DNA of 64,000 bases from Plutella xylostella (taxonomy: Eukaryota; Arthropoda; Insecta; Lepidoptera; Plutellidae). Below are positions 11,240 to 22,500 of this stretch, piece by piece (position 1 is the stretch's first letter; the number at the start of each line of letters is the position of its first letter). A program made the translations under genes and the position numbers. Location: NCBI RefSeq assembly GCF_932276165.1, contig NC_063988.1, positions 930,001-994,000 on the forward strand, read 5' to 3'. The notes below the pieces were generated by a model. The model saw nothing but the letters and a program-made list of their open reading frames with translations. It did no database searches and was not told the DNA's origin.

Positions 11240-12540
11240 AAAAGGTCGTATCAACTACGTACTTTATTATACGGCTGGCGCACCCTGGGCAGTCAGCGAC
11301 TCATACCAGATTTAACCAGATTGTACTGGCTGATGCTTTCACCACAGTGAGAACCCCTATAATAGTCAGCTCTAGTATTTGTCACCGATACGCTAAGAAG
11401 AAGATCGTCTAAAATGATATAAATATTTTTAGGGAGTCAACTAACACTACCATACCTACATAGGTACTGTAGATAATCTTGAAATTAACTTGTCATTGTA
11501 AATTGAAAGTGATTAACCGAACACAGCCAAGATAATGTGGGCCGATGGCCGGAACACAATGAGATACGGAGGCTAACTTATCTTAATTTAATTCATCTAT
11601 TGTTTCTATTACAAGGTGATAAATGAAAAGTTGATGATTCATGCATCTCATTGTCGAAGGATGTTGTTATAATTACATGGAGTTAAATTCTACATAAGTA
11701 TACTTAGATATCTGGCACACAATACGATCACGACTATAATCCCCAAATTGATTGTCAGATGTGACTCGCAAGTGAGCAAGCGCTTTTTGCTGTTTAAGTG
11801 GGTACATTAAATTTATATTCACTCCATAGGTCACGAACTCTCAATGAAACAAAAGTTGCTTGAATAAGCAAGGTATATCTACAGTTTCCTGGAGTCAGTC
11901 AATTTACTTATACATATATTTTTTCCCTGACGAAATTGAGCATATTACACTCTACCTACTCTACCTAGCATCTAGGCAATGCGTGTGTTTGATTATGATG
12001 ACCATCCAATAACGTACAAGGGTGTAATGTACACTGTAATTAAGTTACATTCAATTATTAATTATGATAAGTACCGTAGTAATAAACAGTACGACCAACA
12101 AATAAATGAATAATTAGATAAGTACTTATGTAAGTACAACCCATGCATGGTCTCACAGAATAGTAGATTTTAAGATTAAGCCTGGGCCATGACAACAACA
12201 CATATTTAAATCTGACTACCTATCTATAAGTGTTAAGATAATTCCATATTGTCCATTGCACCTATCGCGTCACACGTGTGCAGAAGGCCCTCGGCATCAG
12301 CTGGCACGAAGTCGAAGGCGTGGCAAAGATCGGACAAGGATGAAATCTACCCTTCGAGTCCTAGCTGTGATTGTGAATCTCAGCAGCAGGACCTGATGAT
12401 GATATCTAGTATGGAGTATGGAGCGATAAATCTGCACAACAAGTGGCGAAAGTCTTACAACCAAGGTAGGTACTTACCTTTATTTTTACTATATTTGTGT
12501 TTGTGTTAAAACCATAATTGTATCAAATTAAGATCGATTG
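11240..12540. other. Upstream spacer, no gene recognised
   Basis: AT-rich sequence upstream of the Mab-21-like gene. A moderately GC stretch at 12260-12345 can be read on either strand for 25-30 codons but matches no family I recognise; it may be a retroelement remnant. Confidence 0.4.
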
Positions 12541-12671
12541 CGCAACATCGATTATCCACGGTCAGTGCGCGGGCGCACAATATCGGAGCAGAATCAAAAT
12601 GGCGCCGATTGTGCCGCTTCCGGCGGAAGTGCTTTATGCGACGCTGTTCATGCGCACAGGTGACCGTGAGT
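12541..12671. promoter_or_regulatory. CpG-rich island; possible promoter or orphan first exon
   Basis: An isolated GC- and CpG-rich block in AT-rich DNA with GGCGCC and GCGCGGGCGC words. On the plus strand an ATG at 12599 opens MAPIVPLPAEVLYATLFMRT, followed by two possible donors (GTGACC at 12660, GTGAGT at 12667). No matching downstream exon on the plus strand was found. On the minus strand it lies about 2 kb upstream of the Mab-21-like start codon and could hold that gene's promoter or a 5' UTR exon. Both readings are guesses. Confidence 0.3.
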
Positions 12672-13587
12672 GCTCCTCTCAAATAACGTTTTTATAACAC
12701 AACACACCTTTAAACTATTTTCCATCAATGTTTTTATTCGATTTGCGTGATATCTGTCCATAAGATTCTGACTATAAATGCCAATGACGGTTAAAAATGG
12801 CCTACACCTTGGTGGTGATGGCATAATTATGAAGTGTATCTACAGTCGGTATTACAGCAAGATAAACCAATGTCCGACGTACGAATTCATCTGATATCAT
12901 TTTTTTTTAAGTTTTACTACAGAGTCTGACAACTTTGTAACATAAACAAGCGCCAACAGCAAATAAGGATTTAAATTAACTGGAGCAATAATTATCCTTT
13001 GTACCTAGTTGTTGAAGTAGTTAGTATCATTCATTTGGAACTACCAGTAGTACCAGTTACAGAAAAAAATGATGTCCCATCTTTTACCCGTTGCAAGGTA
13101 GCGTTGCCAACCTATACCTACCTAGATATTAAAAGCATCCTTGAAACACGGGATCGACATAAATCCTCCGTCACGTGGCATATGGCAGTCCGACTACGCA
13201 ACACACGACATATTTAAGCCAGGGTTTATCTCCGTAACCCAGTTTGTCATTAGTGCAATCCTGGTTGACGTAACAGTTTGCATAGTTGAGATTGTCATTT
13301 AAGATTTTTGTTTTACCGTGGTTTTACCTGTATGTGATTAGTTATTGCTACTACAGATAACACTGATACCTACACAAAAAGTCCCAATTTCAAATAAACT
13401 AAACATAAGGGAAACGGATATATGAACAATCACCGTTCCTTGTTCATTATGTTCAACCAAAACTTAAATTCATGGATTTAAGTATACCTACCTACGCCAA
13501 TATCACGCGACGTCAGGTATTAATGTGATAATATACCTACCTACGTTTATAGAATACAGATTTTCATCTACACAGAAAGCTATAGAT

Positions 13588-13655
13588 CGCATCCAGTGGC
13601 GTGCTTTGGGAGAGGCCTACGTCCAGCAGTGGACTACTATAGGCTGATGATGATC
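13588..13655 (+). mobile_element. RTE LINE 3'-tail fragment
   Basis: GCATCCAGTGGCG..GAGAGGCCTACGTCCAGCAGTGGACTA then TGATGATGAT. It is close to the last codons and tail of the intact RTE element at 42811-46009 (there on the minus strand). A 5'-truncated copy. Confidence 0.7.
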
Positions 13656-14121
13656 TACTTACACCTCTTATCCAAAATAATTTAAATAACAATCGAATAT
13701 CAAGCTATACCTACATAAAAACAGTGTAGGTACTTGTATTTAACTAATATCCAGCTTCACAGCAACGAATCATCACTCAATGACATGTAATTTGTTGTTA
13801 TTTGTCATTGTGTGAGAGGCGGAAGGTCGGTGTGCGGTCAGCTGTGTCCACGTGGAAAACACCTAGCTTTAACTGGGATTTGGATATGAAACCACAGAAA
13901 TGAAGTCTGTTTAACAATGAAATGCAATGTTATTGTTCCCAGTAAGTAGGTACAAGTAAAATAGTACCCGCAAGAGTTACTAACTCTAGGTTCGACACTC
14001 TTGCAGGGTGTAAATAATTATATTCAACTGTACTTACTGATTTATAACTATGCTCGGACACTCATGTCAGTCAGTTCAGTAGGTATACATGTATCAATAG
14101 AGATATCATGGGACTCACACT

Positions 14122-14253
14122 GAGTTGCAGTAAGGATCTTTAAGTTAATGTTGGCATTAAATGTATTGTTGCTTTGTTTTGACAGTATACGGACAGAAAG
14201 AGACAGACATAGATTTAATGTCGACATTAGCTTAAAGTCCCTTTCTGCAACTC
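14122..14253. mobile_element. 132-bp palindromic MITE
   Basis: Left arm GAGTTGCAGTAAGGATCTTT.. and the right arm are inverted repeats over about 41 bp (GAGTTGCAG, CTTTAAG, TAATGT, CATTAAAT conserved in both). The short loop is non-coding. Confidence 0.7.
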
Positions 14254-16512
14254 GGCATATGGTATGAAGTACCTAGGTAAACCTACCTGCATCTGCTTAC
14301 TATTTAACTTTTTCGGAACTCCCACGGTCCACAGTCGTAGAATTACAAAGTAGGTAGTAAGTAAAGTACCTGACTAAGTATAACTCCACACAAAATCACT
14401 GCATCCCATTAAAATATCACTGCACTACCGCATAATGCTTTAATGGTTTTATATTATTGTAAAGGCTGGTTTAACTACTTAAAATAATACAATTATTTTA
14501 AAAGTTTTTGTATATTTTTTCCCGCGTTTGACGACCACAAAGCGCGGCAATGGATTTGCGTTTACGAAGCACGCTGCCGCTGCTCTATAGTCTATGCCTC
14601 CTACTAAACTGCCTACCATACAGCCAGAATACAGTTTAGTTTTCGATTGTGCTTAATTTATGTTGTGCTACACCATCTCACAATGTTATTCTATTCTATT
14701 ATCTTTCTCTGCGGGGATGTGAATCTGCCCAGTGGCCACGTAGTCCTAACTTTTTTTTCGTGCTCCCGCTTCACGGGTTCCTTATCGACGTAGATAAATA
14801 TAGTCACTGTGATTGGTGAACTGTAGAGGTATAAAATATTGAGACATTTTGGTTTCACACATCTAGATTCTGACCACTGATGATGATTTTTTTATTCATA
14901 CCTATTTGATTTTTCAAAGTTTTCTTATCGCTCGATCGGCGCCAACTCGCTAAGATACTTTATCTTTCTTTGCATTCGTAGGTTGAGCTTACATTAACCC
15001 AAAAGGAAACATAGTTAAAAATCGATTAGTGTAAAATAATATCGGTGGTTAGTATCTTTATGGGTGTGGCAAAAATTACGAAGGTAAAAATTATGCTACC
15101 TACTTAGAGAAGAACTTTATTTAAATAAACACTTGAACTAATTAAAAACAAAATCAAAAATTTGAAATCTATTGTAGAGATACTTATATTGTACAATCAT
15201 AGAAACACCCCGAAACCACCACGCTATCTAAGGCCATCTTCGAAACAACAAACAGCTGTATTAATTCACACTTATCAAAGGCATCCCAAATAGCTTTCCG
15301 TGCCTCACCTTACTTAGAACGAATAAATTAAAACTTACTCTACAATCTACACCCTCACTCGGTAACACAGTTTACTAAACTGAACCTTAGTGACTTTGAA
15401 ATAAGGACTATGTCAATGGGTTTACAAGATTAAAAGGTGCATTATTTATTGAAACACCAAGCGAAAACTACCTGTATGGAGAAGGAATAAGGTGTAATAC
15501 GAAGGTAGTAAAGTTTTGTTCTTGTAGATTATATTCAGAATTCAGATAAAATGTGAACAATATCAGTGAGCTTGCCACCATTGTAGGTTATTTCAATCAC
15601 ACTACACGGTCACTGGTAAAGTTCACTACACTGTATATTTAGATAGGATTTTTAACAACAAAAAATAGGATAATAATTTGTAATAGTGTCTTTATTACTT
15701 TTTTTATACAATAAAGTATGCGCATTTTATTTCACAATAATAGCTGGAATATTATAACGTTTTCAAAACAATCCTTAATTTATTAATCTTGCCATAGGTT
15801 CATAGGTATATGTAACGTTACATGTTTCCACTGTTTAACTTTGACATAAATGAAAAACAACGGGTCTTATGGAGTTAGTTATGAAGTAAGTATAGGTTGA
15901 ATGAAATCAAAGTATTTTGACGGTTGAGCCCACATACGGCCATAATCATTATTATTACTCAGTCATACCTAAAAGACTTACTACCAGTAATACCTACATA
16001 ATAAATTATTTCATTATCATAGCAGATGACAAAATTCATTATTGCATTTCCTACATACGTAGTGGCTTCCAGACATAAAAGTGACTAATATTTTCATTTA
16101 TACAATAAAATTAATAAAACTAGATTCCATTACTTAAAGTCACTAGTTTTCACTGTTCAAGTTTATTAAAGTCGACAAATTATTTAATCTAATAAATAGG
16201 CACAGACCTATTGAGTAGACTCAACTTTATAGGTTTTCATATTTACGTTTGTAAGAATATGACTTACTGAATCCTAAGTGCTAAACTTTAAGGTCTCTCA
16301 TATTGTTATTAGTGGTGCTTGACCTTTACTTTGGGAAGTCAATCAAAAAATATGTGTCTCGCATCTTATCATTATTCTGAGAAATATTTTCGAACCATAG
16401 TTTCAAAATTCTGCCACCAGTCACAGAGCCTATACAATCCGTGGCGCCACAATCGCGGTCCCAGTTCGACAAATGATTACAAACTCCTTTCGAATATCGT
16501 GTTCTATCTTGT
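14254..16512. other. Spacer downstream of DDX42, no gene recognised
   Basis: AT-rich intergenic DNA. It contains a half copy of MITE family A (about 14776-14850). TTTATT at 16162-16167 is a possible reverse AATAAA for DDX42, but the 3' UTR extent is unknown. Confidence 0.4.
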
Positions 16513-19500
16513 CTAATGCCACCGGCTCTTCTTCCCGCTCTTTCTGGTGCGTTCAGCTTTCTCCTCATTGGTCGTTGCGTTGGCGGGGGCGTTGACCCCT
16601 GGCTGTATGGATGACAGCGTTTGCTCCCACGAATGGTCAGTTGACGCCGTGAACTGTTGGATAAAAAACGTAAAGGTAAAATCAAATAATTATTTACGAT
16701 CACAAATTAATAGAGGGGTTTATTAAGAATTTTATTAAGAGCTTTCATTGTCACTTTAATAGCAACCTCTCTTCAGCTTCTGCTGTTTGTTGTTTTCCTG
16801 TTCAGTGGTGGTAACCCCACAGGACTGAGTTAAATAGCGTGTTCTTGTATCGGAGGATTTTTGGTCGCTACGCCAGCGGATTAAGTAAGTATAATATAGA
16901 GTGGTGACCTGGTTGTACTGCGACTTGAATGCCTGCTTGAGCGAGGAGAGGCGGTCGACCTCCGCCGGTGTAGCTACACGACAGTCGAGGGGTTACATAA
17001 TGATGATGCTGACCTGGTTGTACTGCGACTTAAAGGCCTGCTTGAGCGAGGAGAGGCGGTCGGTGGCGGGCCCGCCGGCCGCCTTGTTGTCCGCCGCGTC
17101 CTCCGCCGGCGGCGGCGGCAGGCCGGGGCGCTCCTTGTAGCTGCAGGACAGACGAATTGTTATATAAAACTTTTTTTTAGATAATGCATAATGCATATGC
17201 AAACGATAGTAGTCCACAAAGGGGTAGAGGTCACTAGCAAGCGACCCACCCACTTTTCGCTATACATTACACTCACACGATAGATCGCGAGCCGTATCTC
17301 CGTTTGTCAACATCACACATCTAGAATCTAGGTGTACAAGTTTTGGCATAGTTGGCCGATTGAAAGTGGTGTATAACGTAATTTAAAATTATTTTATTTA
17401 AATTTTATCAAACTTTTATTTTTCTTTCACTAAAGAACTGCGCTCTATTTGGTGCAAAACTGACAATGGCGTGTACAGGTGTTACATGCATGCAAATAAT
17501 GTGAACTTACCCGAGTCCGCATCCTCCAACATTAAGATTCTTTCCTTTCCCCTTCTTGTATCTCGACTTTCTGAACCACGACGACTGCATCGCCAACTGC
17601 ATCAGGTCTTCAGGCACTTCCTACAACAAAACATATATTTTAAAAACACATTGAAAATCGGACAGTCCATAGGTAACTTCAGAGCCGTATACGCAGAGAT
17701 ACGTGCAGTAGAGACGCGTTTCAAGATCGCCAGGAGTGCTTAAGTTACAAGCGGCCGCTACACGGGTTCGATATCAACGTCGATAAACTCGTTTAACGCG
17801 CGTTCCACTAATCACAGAGCCATATTTATGGCGAATCGCAATATAGTTTCGTAGTATCTACGTTGATAAAGAATCCGTGTAGCTGCAGCAGGTTTCTTTT
17901 AAATCTCTCTAAAGTTTCCATATCGATACGATTTACCAACCATACAACAGCTTATATTCCTCTACATTTAGCTATATAGTACACCAGCTCAACCCCCCAC
18001 CTGCATGGCCCCCTCCAGGTTCCGCACGAGGTGTCCCGCGAACTCGCGGTCCTTGTCGCGCGCGAGGCAGGTGTGCGCGGCGCCCGCCACGCCCGCGCGC
18101 CCCGTGCGCCCCACGCGGTGCGTGTGCGTGTCGATGTCGCGGGCCACCGTGTAGTTGATGACGGTTCGCACGTGCGGGATGTCGAGGCCTCGGGCTGGGG
18201 GGAAAGGAGATGGGTTAGTTTATTTATTTTATTACTAGCTGTTCACGCAAACTTCGCTTCGCCTTAAAAAGTTTCCCCATGGGAATACCACGACAAAAAG
18301 CGTAGCCTATGTGACCTATGTGTTAATCCAGAGTGTCAGCTAACTCCATACCAAATTTCATTAATATCGATTCAACCGTTTTGACGTGAAGACACACTTA
18401 CAAACTTTAGTGGGATGGGATACCCAGATATATATCTGTGACTACACTGACCTGCAACATCAGTGGCGACGAGTATGCTGCAGTCCTGCCGCTTGAAGGC
18501 CGTGATGACCTTGTTCCTCTCCGCCTGCTCCATGTCTCTTCTGCTTCTAGCTACATGGAGACACTACGGCTATCTGTGACTACACTGACCTGCAACATCA
18601 GTGGCGACGAGTATGCTGCAGTCCTGCCGCTTGAAGGCCGTGATGACCTTGTTCCTCTCCGCCTGCTCCGTGTCTCTTCTGCTTCTAGCTACATGGAGAC
18701 ACTACGGCTATCTGTGACTACACTGACCTGCAACATCAGTGGCGACGAGTATGCTGCAGTCCTGCCGCTTGAAGGCAGTGATGACCTTGTTCCTCTCCGC
18801 CTGCTCCATGTCTCCGTGCAGCAGCAGAGCGTCGTGCTGCTGCACGCAGAGGTTCGCCGCCGTCTCTTCTGCTTCTAGCTATATGGAGATACGACTCTTT
18901 AGTAGGTACAGTTGGATTCACGTAAGTTGTCCAATGGAAAAAGCTTTCGGCTTAGAGGTAGGCGGAACGTATCAAGACCGAACGACGTCTTTGGACCGTT
19001 CTATCCATGACGCTCGGTCGTTATTATTATTTGCGCTTGATCACATGGACGATGGACATTCTGTGAACATGGAACAGTTCATGAGCAATTGTTATATGTA
19101 TTATACAAGTTACAGTTGATACTTTGATCATGTATTTACTGTGAGAATTAGACGAAGCTTGCTAAAGCATATTTTAAACGCTGATCATAGATGGTTCTTC
19201 TGTAGACTGTTCTCTTGTGTTGTGGTAGATACATTCAATTAGACTAACCTTTTTGGTAACAAATATTAGCACACTGCCAGCAGATAGAAACTCCACTAGG
19301 TTGGTGAGAAGCCATTTCCATTTGTGCTCCGGTTTATTGAATATTCTGTAACAAAACCACAATATAAGTTTACTATATCAGAAAAATAATCGCAACATAT
19401 TTTCATACACTAAAAATCAAGTAGCTCTGCATTCTTCCAAAACCATTTTACAGCCTAACCTTTCGTTCAATGACCGAACGAATGAATGAATGAACCATAG

Positions 19501-22500
19501 CCTCTTAAGCAACCCCATGCTTTTTTTTTCAAATTTTAATTCAATACCGAGCGATCGGTGAGTAATTAGATGAACTTACGTGACATGTTGCCTCACAAGC
19601 TGGCTAGCTTCTCCTGCAGCGCCATGTTGCACTCTCACAGGGTCATGCAGAGCATCTCGGGCGAGTCTCTCGACTCGGCAAGGAAATAGCAGAACTTAAC
19701 CCCCCATTCAGTGACTGAACGAATAAATGAATGAACCAACTCACGTGACATGTTGCCTGACAAGCTGACTGGCTTCTCCCGCAGCCCCATGTTGCACCCT
19801 CACGGGGTCATGCAGAGCGTCTCGAGCCAGCCTCTCGACTCGGCGCGGGAATGTTGCGGAGAATAGCAACGCCTGTCGCTCCGGACGGACGTGCGCGCAG
19901 ATTGAACGCACTTGGGGCTCTGAGTGAATGAAATAGTGCTGTTAGTTTAGGCTGACAGATCTAAATATATGTAACTAAAGAGAACATTCCTGAGTTGCTG
20001 ATAGCTTTGCGCTGATTATTCATACAATTTGTTCTCATCGAGAATTTTACATAAGTTTTGTGTGTTTGTGTCTTTTCAATTTACAGCAACGCTTAATGAG
20101 ACTGCGTTTTCATAATTAAACTGTAACAATCATCTGCTGGCAATGCTGTCGAAAGAGCTGTGAGCTTACTTTACACTCTTCAATAAAACACAAGATAACC
20201 GTATTTCTTTCACATTGATGCGTCAAACTTACCAAACCCCATGTCGAACATTCTATCTGCCTCGTCCAGCACTAGGTACGTGACTCGCTGCAGGTTCGTC
20301 GCCTTGCACTTGATCAGGTCGATGACCCGGCCCGGCGTGCCCACTACTATTTCTGCACCGCCACCTGAAATTAAATTAATTTATAAACATACAATTTATG
20401 GATAAAACATATCTATTAGTAATGGATTCGTCATGAAATCTAGATTTTGGGCTGGACTGTTCTTCTAAATGTCTTATATATTTTAGTGATGGGTTCACAG
20501 GAAAAGAATGTTACCTTTACTTAGTCCCTAGTCTAATATGTATTTACCTTCTAAAGCTTTGGTTTGTTCCCACTTGGAGCCGCCACCGTAGCAGCAGACG
20601 CATCTTATATTGTACACTTTTCCAAACTTCTTCGCTTCCATGTAAATCTGGAAAAAAATATGTATTCATTATTATTGGTGTTCTCTTGTGCTAGTGTCCT
20701 TACTTTTGGACGTTTATCTACGTCGATACGGCGGCGTGAAGCAGAGACATGTCAGTTTTCCAATTTACCTCAGATTTTGATGACATAAAGACGAATTTCC
20801 TTCAATCATTTCATACATCCATTTATTCATTTCATCAATCCATTCATTCATTTCATACACCTATTCTTTCATGGATTCAATCATTTTATCATCAATTTCA
20901 TTCATTGTATTTCCTTCAAAACACAAGTATCTCTTCCACTGACCTGTTGCGCGAGCTCCCTGGTGGGCGCCAGTATGAGTCCGATGGGCCCGTCCCCGGG
21001 CTGCAGCTCCGCCTGGTCCATGATGTGCACCAGCAGCGGCCACAGGAACGCCGCCGTCTTACCGGACCCCGTGCGGGCGATACCTGACGAGATATAGTTA
21101 AATAATAAAGCATATTAGTGGACATAAAGCATATACAGATGGCTACCTAACTACAAACCCGGTGGTGCTGTTGTAGCATGGGTGATAGACAATTTATTCA
21201 AAGAGGCCCTGCAAGTCATAGTCCGAAGGAAACAGGATGACAAAGGACATCATTACCATTTAATTCTACTACTGTCAGCAAAAAAGTTGTAACTTTTTAA
21301 CAAATAGTGCTCACTATACATCACTCAGATAGTGCTGCTATGCTATAAAAAAAATATACATTGGATCATTCCCTACAAAGCAGGTTTACTACTTCGCTTG
21401 TGCTAGGATTTTGTTTTAGATAGCGAGTGAATTATTTATACCCCAAATAAAAACTATCAACCTTAAATAAATGCCTATGACCAGCCATGGCCGATTACGG
21501 GCTGATAACAACAATGACTCATACCTATAAGATCCCTCCCGGACAGCGCGGCGGGTATCCCGGCGGCCTGCACGGGCGTGGGCTGCGTGTACTCCGACTT
21601 CCTGATGGCCTTCATCAGCTGCTCGTCGAACCCGAAGTGGGCGAAGCTGGTCACTGGTTTGGGAGGGTCTGGGCCGGATATCTGCGGGAAGATGGGGGTT
21701 TAAGATGGTTTAAGTGGAACAGAGTGGTTTTATAGGTTTTTTTTTCTACATAGACAAACTCGTATACTGCTTGTTACACTAATTAATATCACCGAATACA
21801 CATCGCAATATATTGACTATGGCTATGTCGATAACAGTGAAGAATAAATAAACGGACAGCTGATATATCTATACAAATACAGATAGCAGATGAAGCTACT
21901 TCTATCTTCATGCAAGTAAGTGTTAAATGCTGATATAAAAATAAAACCAGACCAACAATTTGCAACTTTAACATCATTCTGTATGTTAGGTTTAGCCTAA
22001 ATTTTTCAGCATTTGGGAGGGGATATAAATTAAGCTACAACAATTACCTTCACACCAAGATTCTTCTTCAACTCCTCAACTTGTACAAACGTGAGCTTCT
22101 CAATCTCCTCGTGTGGGGTGTAGAAATTCTTTTCAAAAGGTTTGTACTCAATTTCAGAGTGGTCTATAGGAGGCAGAGGGTCTATGAACTTCTTCTTCGG
22201 TGGAGCGAGTGGGTTGCCGTCCTCGTCGTATTCTATTTCGAGGTCTGAGCCGTCGTCTGCATTACCCAGGGGATTTTCTTCCATGTACCTGTGTGGGAAA
22301 GGTAGTAATTTTTTATATATTTTCGATTGATTTCATCACAATGCAGCTTAAATTATTAGAAGCTAGGTAATGCTTTCTTCTACCCTAAATAGCATTAAAA
22401 AGGTATTTCAGAAAAAAAAACTTATAAACGTCTATGATAAAATTAATAAAAGTACTAAAGCATTATTCTTCTTTTAAAATGTTCCCTTGTTTTGCCTATT

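Noticed and set aside
18438..18878. 146-aa plus-strand open frame with three repeats of an NISGDEYAAVLPLEG-like peptide
   Set aside because: Antisense shadow of the DDX42 exon and its two tandem copies; the frame is open only because the repeats are in phase on that strand.
20749..21087. 112-aa plus-strand frame
   Set aside because: Translates a TTCAT-type simple repeat and the antisense of a DDX42 exon.
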